Positions 7,005 through 14,425 are shown, counted from the stretch's first letter. The stretch is DNA of 14,624 nt from Candidatus Scatomorpha stercorigallinarum (GCA_018713375.1 DVOV01000064.1:1-14624), one strand, 5' to 3'. The notes: generated by a model from the letters alone, not told the origin. Numbers and translations: made by a program.

Positions 7005-8076
7005 AGCCTCCGCCTCCCATCATCTCGAGGAATCTGCCGAACATTCCGCGGCTGTCCAGCGGCCCGCCGTGGGCCTCCGGGTGGAATTGCAGGGAAAAGG
7101 CCCGCAGCCCCGGGTAATCGAGCCCCTCGCAGCTGCCGTCGTTGACGTTGACGAACCGGAGCTCCGCGCCCGTGCCGCCCAGGCTCCCGGCGTCCACCGC
7201 GTAGCCGTGGTTCTGGCTGGTGACATAGACGCGCCCCGTTTTCAGGTCCTTTGCCGGCTGGTTGGCCCCCCGGTGGCCGAAGCGCATCTTTCCCGTGCGC
7301 GCGCCGCGGGCGAGGGCCATCATCTGGTGGCCGAGGCAGATGCCGAAAACGGGTATTTTGCCCATCATGGCAGCGATCTGGCTTATCTCGTACACGTTGT
7401 CGGCCGGGTCGCCGGGCCCGTTGGAGAGCATCACGCCGTCGTGCCCGTTGCCGAGCACCACCGCCGCCGGCGTGCCGTGGGGATACACCGTCACCGCGCA
7501 GCCCAGCGCGAGCAGCTCGCCGGCGATGCTCTTTTTATACCCGTAGTCCATCAGCGCGACGGAGAACGCCGCGCCCGGCCGCTCCAGCTTCACCGGCTCG
7601 CCCACGCTGGCCGCCGCCACCGCCCCCGTGACCTTATAGGCGCGCACGCGCTCCAATAGCCCCTCCGTGGGCTCGTTGGGCGTGACGGCGGCGTTCATCA
7701 CGCCCTGCGCGCGGATGAGCTGCGTTATGCGCCGCGTGTCCACCCCCGCCAGGCCGGGGACGCCGTGCCCGCGCAAAAATGCGTCCACCGTCAGCTCGCA
7801 GCGGAAGTTCGAGGGCTCCTGGCAGTACTCCCTCGCGATGACGGCCAGCGGCCAGACGCGGCCGCTCTCCATGTCCGCGCGGGCGATGCCGTAGTTGCCC
7901 AGCTGCGGGAAGGTGAAGCAGAGCAGCTGCCCGGCGTAGCTGGGGTCCGTCAGGCTCTCGGCGCAGCCGGTCATGCCCGTGGCGAACACCAGCTCGCCCA
8001 CGCGCTCGCCGCTCGCGCCGAAGCCCTCGCCGGCGAACACCTCGCCGTTTTCCAGCAGCAGATACGCTCTCGCCAT
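6997..8076 (-). CDS. carA: Carbamoyl-phosphate synthase, small (glutaminase) subunit
   Basis: A 359-residue subunit that hydrolyses glutamine and channels ammonia to CarB. The N-terminal CarA-specific domain begins at about residue 5 (YLLLENGEVFAGEGFG) and includes FATGMTGCAESLTDPSY. The class I glutamine amidotransferase domain follows (about 172-355) with SNGPGDP, nucleophile Cys247 in GICLGHQ, and His332 and Glu334 in FHPE. Length is normal for bacterial CarA. The ATG is at 8074-8076; a modest purine-rich GAGGG lies about 10 nt upstream. It is first in the carAB operon and overlaps carB by 8 nt. It is preceded by a strong promoter and a roughly 95-nt leader with small hairpins but no recognised attenuator. 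No other pyrimidine or arginine genes are visible nearby. Confidence 0.97.
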   Translation of the reverse strand: MARAYLLLENGEVFAGEGFGASGERVGELVFATGMTGCAESLTDPSYAGQLLCFTFPQLGNYGIARADMESGRVWPLAVIAREYCQEPSNFRCELTVDAFLRGHGVPGLAGVDTRRITQLIRAQGVMNAAVTPNEPTEGLLERVRAYKVTGAVAAASVGEPVKLERPGAAFSVALMDYGYKKSIAGELLALGCAVTVYPHGTPAAVVLGNGHDGVMLSNGPGDPADNVYEISQIAAMMGKIPVFGICLGHQMMALARGARTGKMRFGHRGANQPAKDLKTGRVYVTSQNHGYAVDAGSLGGTGAELRFVNVNDGSCEGLDYPGLRAFSLQFHPEAHGGPLDSRGMFGRFLEMMGGGGCA

Positions 8077-8131
8077 GCCTTTCGCCCTCTTTTCCGTGAT
8101 GAATATTTATTCGCACCCGCCGGCGTTCTCC

Positions 8132-8150
8132 CGCCCGCCCCCTGCGGGCG
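8132..8150 (-). other. GC-rich hairpin in the carA leader
   Basis: CGCCCGC and GCGGGCG form a perfect 7-bp stem with a 5-nt loop in the transcribed leader of carA. A second small stem, GCCAG/CTGGC, lies nearer the transcription start (about 8159-8173). No U run follows either stem, so they do not look like terminators. They may shape translation or mRNA stability; no known riboswitch or PyrR-binding sequence was recognised. Confidence 0.45.
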
Positions 8151-8179
8151 CATACGCGCCAGTATTTCTGGCATCCTCT

Positions 8180-8208
8180 AATATACACGCATTTGAGCGC
8201 CAGGTCAA
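8180..8208 (-). promoter_or_regulatory. Promoter of carAB
   Basis: On the minus strand TTGACC (8203-8208) and TATATT (8180-8185) are separated by exactly 17 nt. Predicted transcription starts near 8173 and leaves a leader of about 95 nt before carA. Confidence 0.82.
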
Positions 8209-8214
8209 GCGCTG

Positions 8215-8231
8215 TTTGCCGCTGCGGCAAA
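8215..8231. promoter_or_regulatory. 17-bp palindrome upstream of the carA promoter (TTTGCCGC-T-GCGGCAAA)
   Basis: A perfect 8-1-8 dyad lies 6 bp upstream of the carA -35 box, at about -42 to -58, a usual position for an activator or auxiliary operator. A second small dyad (ATATT-N4-AATAT, 8231-8244) adjoins it. It sits in the region shared with the divergent rlmB gene. The protein that binds it is not identifiable here. Confidence 0.4.
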
Positions 8232-8339
8232 TATTGAATAATATGCTAAAATTCGCGCCTGTATGCGGCTAAAAATCCATCTCATTTGCCAGCGCCGCGA
8301 GAAAGCGCGAAAAATATCGCCGCTGCTTGATTTTTACTC

Positions 8340-8368
8340 TTTATGTTTCCGCCGCGTTGTGATATCAT
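8340..8368 (+). promoter_or_regulatory. Weak candidate promoter of rlmB
   Basis: TTTATG (8340-8345) and TATCAT (8363-8368) are 17 nt apart in an AT-rich stretch 40-70 bp upstream of rlmB. The -35 match is poor, so the assignment rests mainly on spacing and position. An AGGCGG about 9 nt before the rlmB ATG would be the ribosome site. Apart from this, the carA promoter and the dyads, nothing else was recognised in the 8077-8407 intergenic stretch. Confidence 0.35.
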
Positions 8369-8407
8369 AATATGAATCATTTTGTACCTTTCAGGCGGCG
8401 ATAGAGC

Positions 8408-9166
8408 ATGGACGAATATAAAAACGAGACGATAGAGGGCCGCAACGCGGTGACGGAGGCCCTGCGCGCCGGCCGCGCGCTGGACAAGGTGTTCATCGCC
8501 CGCGGGGAGACGGACCGGGCGCTGGCCTTCGTGGCGGCCAAAGCCCGCGCGGCGGGCGTGACGGTGGTAGAGTGCGACCGCCGCAAGCTGGACGCCATGA
8601 GCGTGACGAAGGCCCACCAGGGCGTGGTCGCCGTCTGCGCGGCCGCCCATTACAGCACGATAGACGACATCTTCGCGCGCGCCGCCGAGCGCGGCGAGCC
8701 GCCGCTCATCGTCGCCTGCGACGAGATATCGGACCCGCACAATTTCGGCGCCATCATCCGCAGCGCGGAGTGCGCCGGGGCCCACGGGGTGATCATCCCC
8801 AAGCGCCGCAGCGCGGGCCTCACAGCCATAGTGGACAAGACCAGCGCCGGGGCGGCGGAGCACCTCCCCGTCGTCAGGGTCCCCAACCTGCCCGCCGCGC
8901 TCGACGAGCTCAAGCGCCGCGGCGTGTGGATCTACGGCACGGCGGCGGAGGGCTCCTCCCCCATGTGGAGCACGGACCTGACGGGCAGCCTCTGCCTGGT
9001 CATCGGCTCGGAGGGGGACGGCATCGGCCGCCTGGTGCGCGAAAAGTGTGATTTCCTGGTCAGCATCCCCCTGCTGGGGCGCGTGAGCTCGCTCAACGCC
9101 TCGGCCGCGGCGGCGGTGCTGCTGTATGAGGCCCTCCGCCAGCGCAGCGCGGGGGGAAAGAAGTAG
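8408..9166 (+). CDS. rlmB: 23S rRNA (guanosine-2'-O)-methyltransferase, RlmB/TrmH (SPOUT) family
   Basis: A 252-residue SAM-dependent methyltransferase expected to methylate G2251 of 23S rRNA. The short N-terminal substrate-binding domain begins with the typical EGRNAV (residues 10-15) and includes KAHQGVVA. The SPOUT domain shows motif 1 DPHNFGAIIRSAE, motif 2 LVIGSEGDGIG and motif 3 IPLLGRVSSLNASAAAAVLLYE split around the deep knot near the C-terminus. Length is typical for the family (~245-255). The gene is divergent from carAB and only 3 nt separate its stop from the next gene, so both probably share one transcript. The exact target G is inferred from family; related members methylate other rRNA or tRNA positions. 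Confidence 0.93.
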   Translation: MDEYKNETIEGRNAVTEALRAGRALDKVFIARGETDRALAFVAAKARAAGVTVVECDRRKLDAMSVTKAHQGVVAVCAAAHYSTIDDIFARAAERGEPPLIVACDEISDPHNFGAIIRSAECAGAHGVIIPKRRSAGLTAIVDKTSAGAAEHLPVVRVPNLPAALDELKRRGVWIYGTAAEGSSPMWSTDLTGSLCLVIGSEGDGIGRLVREKCDFLVSIPLLGRVSSLNASAAAAVLLYEALRQRSAGGKK

Positions 9167-9169
9167 GTC

Positions 9170-11815
9170 ATGGATTTGCTTGGCAGCGACATTTCATTGG
9201 ACGACGTGAAAAACGTGCCTGATTCACCGGAATACTCCCTCTCCGCCATCCTCGCCGAGTACGGCGAGGCCCCCGCCGCCGCCAGCGGCGTGGAGGCCCG
9301 CTCGCGCGAGATCGTCATGGAGGCCCTGGGGGAGACCATCTCCGGCGCCGTGCGCGCGGAGGACGCCGAAGGGACGGAGGGTCTGCCCTCTCCGCCCCCG
9401 CGTGAGCGCGCCCAGAAGGAGCGTTCGCGGCGCAAAAAGCGCCAGAAACACCGCTCCGCCCGCCCCGCCGCGGAGGACACATACCGCGAAGAGGGCGCCC
9501 CGCCGGAACAGCCCCCCGCCCCGGAGCCCGTGAGCGCCCCGGAGCCGCCCGAGAGCGCGCGCACATACGAGCCGGCGGCCGAGGATACATATGAGCCCGA
9601 GCGCACATATACGCCCCGCGCCGGGCGCGCATACGATCCAGGCCCGGAACCTGCAGCCGGCCGCCCCTACGGCCAGCGCCGCGGCGCGGCCGCCGCCGTG
9701 CGCGCGGAGGACGATGACGACGGCGACGTGAAGGTCTACCGCCCGGCGCACGCCGCGCCGGAGGGCGACGAGGACGTGAAGATCTACTCCGCCTCCGTGA
9801 ACGAGCGCATCGCCGACGCCGAGCGCCTCAGCCGGCGCTGGGCCGAGCGCGCCTCGCGTGACTACGCCGGCGGCAGCTATAACGACGAGGACGCCTTCAG
9901 CGCCCCCGCGGAGGACGCCGGCGAAGCATCCGCCTCCGGCCCGGAGGGCGCCGGGGACGAAGCATACGCCCCTGATGAGCGCGAATACCGCGAATACAGC
10001 TACATCGACGGCAAGGACGGCGACGAATACGCCTCCGCCGGCGAATACCGCCGCGAATACGCCCCCGCCGCCAAAAGCGCCCGCAGCCTGCCGGCCCTGC
10101 TGGCCGCGCTGCTGCTGCGCATCCGCGGCGAGCGCGGCGAATCCCCCGCCTCCGCCCCCACGGACGAGGAGGACCAGGGCGAGGAGATGCCGGCGGACGA
10201 GGCCGCCAAGTACTACGCCGGCAACGCCAACTCGCTGAAGCTGCGCGCGCGGCTGGCCTTCGGCGTCTGCGTGGTCATGGCCTGGCTGGCCCTGGGCCTG
10301 CCCGCCGCCGGCGCGCTGGGCTCGGACCTGCGCACCGCCTCCCTCGTCTGTCTCATCATGGAGCTGTCGGTGGTGGTGCTGGGCCTGGACGTGTTCACCG
10401 CCGGCGTCATGTCCCTGGTCCGCCGCCGGGCGGGCCTCTGGTCGCTGGTATCCGTGGCCTGCGTGGCCTCGATGGCGGACGCCCTGGTCACCTACCTGAT
10501 GGGCGAGGCCGGCTGGGGCCTGCCCTTCTGCGCCGCGGCCTCCTTCTCGATGGCCTTCTCCCTCTGGGGCGCGTCGCTCACCTCGCGCGGGCTGCGCCTG
10601 TCGCTGAAGGCCGCCGTGCTGGCCGTGGGTCCGGACATACTGGTCCCCGCCCCCGGCGTCAGCGAGGGCGAGACCGTCATCCGCCGCGTGAAGCGGCCCC
10701 TCGCCGGCTATCTCTGGCGCTGCGAGGAGCCGGACAGCGCGGAGTGGACCTACAGCGCCCTGGCCCCCTTCCTGCTGGGCGCGGCGCTGCTGCTGGCGCT
10801 GCTGGCCGCCGCCGCCACCGGGCTCTGGACGCGCTTTTTCCGCATCTTCGCCGCGCTCGCCTGCGTGTCCGCCCCCTGCGCGGCGCTCATCGCCTGCCCG
10901 CTGCCCTTCTCGCTGCTGGCCCGGCGCGTGTTCCGCTCGGGAGCCTCCGTGGCCGGCTGGGCCGGCGCGCGGGACATCGGCCGCGCCGCCCACATCGTGG
11001 TGACGGACACGGACCTCTTCCCCCGCAGCACCGTCAGCATCGACTCCATCCGCATCCTTGAGGGCACCAGCCCGGAGAGCATCATCGCCGCCGCGGGCAG
11101 CATCATCTCCGCCTCCGGCAGCGGCCTCTCGGAGCTGTTTGTCGACCTCATGCGCCGCAACGGCTGCACCATGCAGCGCGTGGAGGACTTCGCCTGCCAC
11201 GAGGGCGGCGGGCTGCGCGCGCTGATAAACGGCTCGGAGGTGCTCTGCGGCAGCGCCGGCTTCATGCACCTGATGAGCGTGCGCCTGCCGCAGAAGCTGG
11301 CCAGCAAGAGCTCGGTGTTCGTGGCCGTGAACGGCGTGCTGATGGGCATCTTCACCATCAAATACACGCCCATGACCTCCGTGCAGGAGGCGCTCAGCCG
11401 CCTGCTGCGCGCGCGCCGTGAGCCGCTCTTCGCCGTGCGCGATTTCCTGGTCACCCCGCTGATGATCCGCCGCCGCTTCCGCCTGCCGACGGACGGCTTC
11501 GAGTTCCCGCCCTTCGAGGACCGCTACCGCGTCACGGGGACGGACACGGACGAGTGCCCGCCGGCGGCGCTGCTCTCGCGCGAGGGCCTCGCCTCCTACG
11601 CCGAGGTGGCCATGGCCGCCCGCCGGGCTTATGCCGCGGGCAGCTTCGCCACCGGCCTCTCCGCCGCCTCCGCCGTGGTGGGGATGCTGCTGGTTACGGT
11701 GCTGACCATCGCCCTCGGCCTGCCCCCCACGGGCGGCGCGCTGCTCACCTATTCCCTCCTCTGGTGCCTCCCCGGCGCGCTGGTCTCCCTCGCCTCCCTC
11801 GAAGTGGAGCTCTGA
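9170..11815 (+). CDS. Pseudo-P-type (P1B-like) ATPase membrane protein with long disordered N-terminal region
   Basis: An intact 881-codon gene of unknown function. Residues 1-355 are low-complexity, acidic, proline- and tyrosine-rich, with Y-x-P repeats (Tyr133, 141, 147, 155) and a DVKVY/DVKIY pair. Eight hydrophobic segments follow at about 361-381, 388-416, 421-444, 449-470, 528-551, 557-584, 826-849 and 853-876, in P1B-ATPase order (four, two, cytosolic region, two). At 566-580 the sequence lines up without gaps with the metal helix of the Zn/Cd ATPase in this window, but CPC has become APC (568-570). DKTGT is replaced by DTDLF (from Asp613), the A domain is about 57 residues without TGES, the N-domain HP is gone, and GDGxND and the final-helix Lys/Asp are absent. 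Transport by the usual cycle therefore looks impossible; a structural or sensory role is conjecture. It begins 3 nt after rlmB and ends at a strong terminator. Confidence 0.8.
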   Translation: MDLLGSDISLDDVKNVPDSPEYSLSAILAEYGEAPAAASGVEARSREIVMEALGETISGAVRAEDAEGTEGLPSPPPRERAQKERSRRKKRQKHRSARPAAEDTYREEGAPPEQPPAPEPVSAPEPPESARTYEPAAEDTYEPERTYTPRAGRAYDPGPEPAAGRPYGQRRGAAAAVRAEDDDDGDVKVYRPAHAAPEGDEDVKIYSASVNERIADAERLSRRWAERASRDYAGGSYNDEDAFSAPAEDAGEASASGPEGAGDEAYAPDEREYREYSYIDGKDGDEYASAGEYRREYAPAAKSARSLPALLAALLLRIRGERGESPASAPTDEEDQGEEMPADEAAKYYAGNANSLKLRARLAFGVCVVMAWLALGLPAAGALGSDLRTASLVCLIMELSVVVLGLDVFTAGVMSLVRRRAGLWSLVSVACVASMADALVTYLMGEAGWGLPFCAAASFSMAFSLWGASLTSRGLRLSLKAAVLAVGPDILVPAPGVSEGETVIRRVKRPLAGYLWRCEEPDSAEWTYSALAPFLLGAALLLALLAAAATGLWTRFFRIFAALACVSAPCAALIACPLPFSLLARRVFRSGASVAGWAGARDIGRAAHIVVTDTDLFPRSTVSIDSIRILEGTSPESIIAAAGSIISASGSGLSELFVDLMRRNGCTMQRVEDFACHEGGGLRALINGSEVLCGSAGFMHLMSVRLPQKLASKSSVFVAVNGVLMGIFTIKYTPMTSVQEALSRLLRARREPLFAVRDFLVTPLMIRRRFRLPTDGFEFPPFEDRYRVTGTDTDECPPAALLSREGLASYAEVAMAARRAYAAGSFATGLSAASAVVGMLLVTVLTIALGLPPTGGALLTYSLLWCLPGALVSLASLEVEL

Positions 11816-11834
11816 AGCGGCAAAAGCATATATC

Positions 11835-11863
11835 AAAACCGGAGCCTGTCGGCTCCGGTTTTT
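11835..11863. terminator. Bidirectional intrinsic terminator
   Basis: AAAACCGGAGCC (11835-11846) pairs perfectly with GGCTCCGGTTTT (11851-11862) around a TGTC loop and is followed by another T. It lies 19 nt after the rightward pseudo-ATPase gene and 27 nt after the leftward permease gene. The A/T ends give a U tail in both directions. Confidence 0.93.
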
Positions 11864-11890
11864 GTCTGTATATGGGGCGTCACCGCCCGC

Positions 11891-13447
11891 TCAGGTGTTG
11901 AGCTCCGCGCTGGAGAGGATATTGCGGCAGGCGAAAACGCCCAGCAGCGTCACCAGCGCGTTCACCAGCGCCAGTATGAGCAGCGCGCTCCACTCCGGCA
12001 GCGCCATGGCGGCAAAGACGGCGGCGGCAATGCCCGGCGCGGCCATGAGGATGAGCACCACGAAGTAAAAGAGGAATATGAGCGCCTTCACCGTCATCGA
12101 GCCGAAAACGCGCTCGGTCACGAGGTTTCCGGCCGTGAAGAGGTAGGCGTAGGAGAAATACGCCACCGCCGCCGCGGCCACGCTCGCCAGCGGCGCGTCC
12201 ACGAAGAAGCACATGGGCGCAAAGCTCAGCACGGCGCTCGTGACATACCCCGCCGCGCTCTCGCGCAGGCACCAGAGCAGCTTTTTCGTCGGCGGCTCCG
12301 GCACGAGATAGACGTAGGGCTTCGTCATCTCCTTCACCAGCCGCCCGGTGGCCACATAGAAGAACATCATGTACGCCGCGAAGGCCAGCGGCGCGACTAT
12401 GCCCGTGTCCCTCATGAAAAAGGCGAAGGCCACGTTCACGATGACGAATACGATCTCCATGCCGCTCAGCAGCCACTTGCGGCTGCGCCGGTTTTCAATG
12501 CGGTGCTTGTAGTAAAAGGCGCTCGCGCCGAAGCCCCCGCCCAGGCCCGTTTTCCCCACGTTGACGTTCTTCGGCGCGCTCTCGCTCACGCGCCCCTCGC
12601 GCGCCGCGACCTGGGCGTTGAAGCTCGTCTCCGTGCTCTGCAAAACGTCCTCGTAATAGTCCTGGTCGGCGCGGGCCATGATAACGATCAGCGCGGCGGT
12701 GAAAACGGCCCAGACGGCCGTCAGCAGGGCCGCCGTGCCCCAGTTGCCCAGTATCGCCTGATAGCAGGCCGTGCCCAGCCAGCCGGCCACGGGGAACCAG
12801 CGCCCCACGGGGTCCACCAGCGCCGAGCAGAGGGAGTCCAGCACGCCGCCCTCGCCCGTCATGGCGCGGAAGGCGACATAGAGCGCCCAGGCGGCGGCGA
12901 CGAGCACATAGACGGCCCGCAGCGCGCGCCGCACCCGCGGCCGCCCGGAGCTCAGGCAGTAGATGGCCATGGCCGTCACCTGCCCGGTGAACACGGCCAG
13001 GCCGTAGCCCAGCAGCACGGCCAGCAGCCCGCCCAGGCCCACGCCGTAGCTGCCGTGCATCCAGCCGTACTGGAACAGTATCACGGTGGCCATGATGAGC
13101 GCCGTGCCCATCTGGTTGAGCATCCCGTGGAAGAGCACGCGCACCGGCCGGAACGGCCCGGCGAAGAGGAAGTTCACGTCCGGCATCTTGAAAATGCTCA
13201 TGCCCGTGGAAAAGCCGGAATTCACCGTCATCAGGAACATCAGCGCGAAATAGCCCACGATGATGGCCCCCAGCTGGTCGTTGGGCGCGCCCATGTCCCC
13301 CTCGGCCTCCTGCATCGCGCCGGCGAACACCACCAGCGCCAGCAGCGCCACGACGATGATTGCGTAAATCAGCTTCGCCGGCGAACGGAACACGCCCTTG
13401 ACGCGGTTCTTCAGCTGGGTGAGCGTCAGATAGCTCAGCGCGCTCAT
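11891..13447 (-). CDS. ABC exporter permease, putative ABC_export (PF16962-like) family
   Basis: A 518-residue integral membrane protein with roughly ten or more hydrophobic segments. The first is at about 25-46, after a basic amphipathic N-terminus (TQLKNRVKGVFRSPAK). The stretch NFLFAGPFRPVRVLFHGML and the C-terminal CRNILSSAELN resemble Firmicute putative ABC exporter permeases, a family usually encoded with one ATPase. A cytoplasmic loop at about 265-325 (DQDYYEDVLQSTE, then KNVNVGKTGLGGG) splits the protein into two membrane halves. The ATG overlaps the stop of the ABC ATPase by 4 bp (ATGA), so the proteins should be made together and form one transporter. The substrate cannot be told from sequence; antibiotics, peptides or lipids are possibilities for this class. 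Confidence 0.85.
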   Translation of the reverse strand: MSALSYLTLTQLKNRVKGVFRSPAKLIYAIIVVALLALVVFAGAMQEAEGDMGAPNDQLGAIIVGYFALMFLMTVNSGFSTGMSIFKMPDVNFLFAGPFRPVRVLFHGMLNQMGTALIMATVILFQYGWMHGSYGVGLGGLLAVLLGYGLAVFTGQVTAMAIYCLSSGRPRVRRALRAVYVLVAAAWALYVAFRAMTGEGGVLDSLCSALVDPVGRWFPVAGWLGTACYQAILGNWGTAALLTAVWAVFTAALIVIMARADQDYYEDVLQSTETSFNAQVAAREGRVSESAPKNVNVGKTGLGGGFGASAFYYKHRIENRRSRKWLLSGMEIVFVIVNVAFAFFMRDTGIVAPLAFAAYMMFFYVATGRLVKEMTKPYVYLVPEPPTKKLLWCLRESAAGYVTSAVLSFAPMCFFVDAPLASVAAAAVAYFSYAYLFTAGNLVTERVFGSMTVKALIFLFYFVVLILMAAPGIAAAVFAAMALPEWSALLILALVNALVTLLGVFACRNILSSAELNT

Positions 13448-14160
13448 GCCTTTTCACCGCCCTCGGTGATCTCGAAGAACAGCTCCTCGAGGCTCTGGCT
13501 CTCGGTGTCCTCCGGCGTGTTGTGTTTGGTGGCGGCGAAGGCGCCGTTCATCATGATGTGCGCCACGTCCCAGTAGTCCTCCACGCTGTCGATCATGTGC
13601 GTGGATATGAGCACGGCACGGCCCTCCTCCCTCAGCTCGCGGAAGATGGCCTTGAGCTCCTTTATCGCGTGCGGGTCCAGGCCGACCAGCGGCTCGTCGA
13701 AGATGAGCACCTCGGGCCGGTGCACCATGGCGCAGGCGATGGACAGCTTCTGCTGCATGCCCTTTGAGAGCTCGCGGCCCAGCTTGTCCTTTTTGTCGTC
13801 CAGCTCGAGGCGCTTCAGAAGCTCCTCGCCGTAGCCGTCGTCCTCCATGCGCCAGGCCCGGCGCACGAACTCCAGGTGCTCGGCCACGGTCAGCAGCTCA
13901 TAGACCGCCGGCATCTCCGGTATGTACCCCAGCTTCCGCTTGGCCGGCAGCGTCTTGTTGGGCTCGCCGCCGATGAATATATCGCCCGAAAAGCGCAAAA
14001 GCCCGGCTATGCACTTGATGATGGTGCTCTTGCCGGCCCCGTTGGGCCCCAGCAGCACGGCGGTCTGCCCCGCCTCGACGGAAAAGCTGATATCGCGGTT
14101 GGCCACCGTCTTGCCGTAGCGCTTGGTGACATGTTCCACCCGCAAGAGGTCGTTAGACAT
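13444..14160 (-). CDS. ABC transporter ATP-binding protein
   Basis: A 238-residue nucleotide-binding subunit. Walker A is GPNGAGKST (38-46), the signature LSKGMQQ (131-137), Walker B VLIFDEP (151-157) with catalytic Glu156, the D-loop GLDP (160-163) and the switch His188. The Q-loop position reads YIPEMPAVY, with Glu where many ABC proteins have Gln; this variant is common in drug- and bacteriocin-export ATPases. AGGAG lies 10 nt before the ATG. The gene leads the operon, overlaps the permease by 4 bp, and is driven by a consensus promoter covered by an inverted repeat, so expression is probably repressed until a signal appears. The substrate is unknown. Confidence 0.95.
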   Translation of the reverse strand: MSNDLLRVEHVTKRYGKTVANRDISFSVEAGQTAVLLGPNGAGKSTIIKCIAGLLRFSGDIFIGGEPNKTLPAKRKLGYIPEMPAVYELLTVAEHLEFVRRAWRMEDDGYGEELLKRLELDDKKDKLGRELSKGMQQKLSIACAMVHRPEVLIFDEPLVGLDPHAIKELKAIFRELREEGRAVLISTHMIDSVEDYWDVAHIMMNGAFAATKHNTPEDTESQSLEELFFEITEGGEKA

Positions 14161-14187
14161 ACAGTTTGTCTCCTATCTGGCGTTGAA

Positions 14188-14208
14188 GTGATATCGATAA
14201 GATATCAC
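14188..14208. promoter_or_regulatory. Probable repressor operator, GTGATATC-N5-GATATCAC
   Basis: A perfect 8-5-8 inverted repeat covers the -10 box and predicted start of the ABC operon. This position is typical of repression by a dimeric regulator; small PadR or GntR/YtrA-type repressors often control such two-gene exporters, but no such gene is in the window. The regulator is therefore unknown. Confidence 0.7.
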
Positions 14209-14227
14209 ATCGCCCGCCCTCTGTCAA
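14199..14227 (-). promoter_or_regulatory. Promoter of the ABC exporter operon
   Basis: On the minus strand a perfect TTGACA (14222-14227) and TATCTT (14199-14204) are separated by 17 nt. Predicted transcription starts near 14192, inside the inverted repeat at 14188-14208. Confidence 0.82.
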
Positions 14228-14306
14228 GCCCGGGCCGCAGCACCCGCCACCGCCCAATATAGCGGACTTCCTTGCCCAAATCAACCCCCAAGTTTTATCT
14301 GAGAGA

Positions 14307-14331
14307 TTTCTTTTGCCTGCGCCAAAAGAAA
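14307..14331. repeat. Hairpin in intergenic repeat region (TTTCTTTTG / CAAAAGAAA)
   Basis: A perfect 9-bp dyad with a 7-nt loop (14316-14322). It stands at the inner edge of the dyad-rich block that continues to the window end. It may be part of an intergenic repeat, or act as a terminator for a gene beyond the right edge. Confidence 0.5.
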
Positions 14332-14384
14332 CCCCTCAGACTCCAAAGAAAAGCGCCCAGGCTGCGCCTGGAGGCAGATGCGCT

Positions 14385-14425
14385 GCGCGCCTCACTAACG
14401 GAGGTCATCCGTTGGTGAGGCGCGC
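14385..14425. repeat. Long hairpin A of the intergenic repeat
   Basis: An 18-bp stem (14385-14402 with 14408-14425) and 5-nt loop GGTCA. The only imperfect pair is T14396/G14414, which becomes a G-U pair if transcribed in this direction. No T tract adjoins it, so it is not a standard terminator. Confidence 0.7.

Noticed and set aside
8077..8175. PyrR attenuator or pyrimidine riboswitch in the carA leader
   Set aside because: The leader hairpins lack a terminator U run and I could not find the conserved PyrR-binding sequence.
8359..8366. GTGATATC near the rlmB promoter, the same half-site as in the ABC operator at 14188
   Set aside because: Only one 8-bp half is present without a properly spaced second half, so a shared regulator is not supported.
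9170..11815. Frameshifted or recently decayed copy of the neighbouring Zn/Cd ATPase
   Set aside because: The frame is intact for 881 codons, is GC-rich like its neighbours, and is far too diverged from the gene at 1010-2896 to be a recent duplicate.
713..11836. Very long open frames antisense to real genes (713-2959 minus, 3825-7145 plus, 9224-11836 minus)
   Set aside because: They mirror strongly recognised genes, have Ala/Arg/His/Gly-rich compositions typical of reading GC-rich codons backwards, and show no domains.
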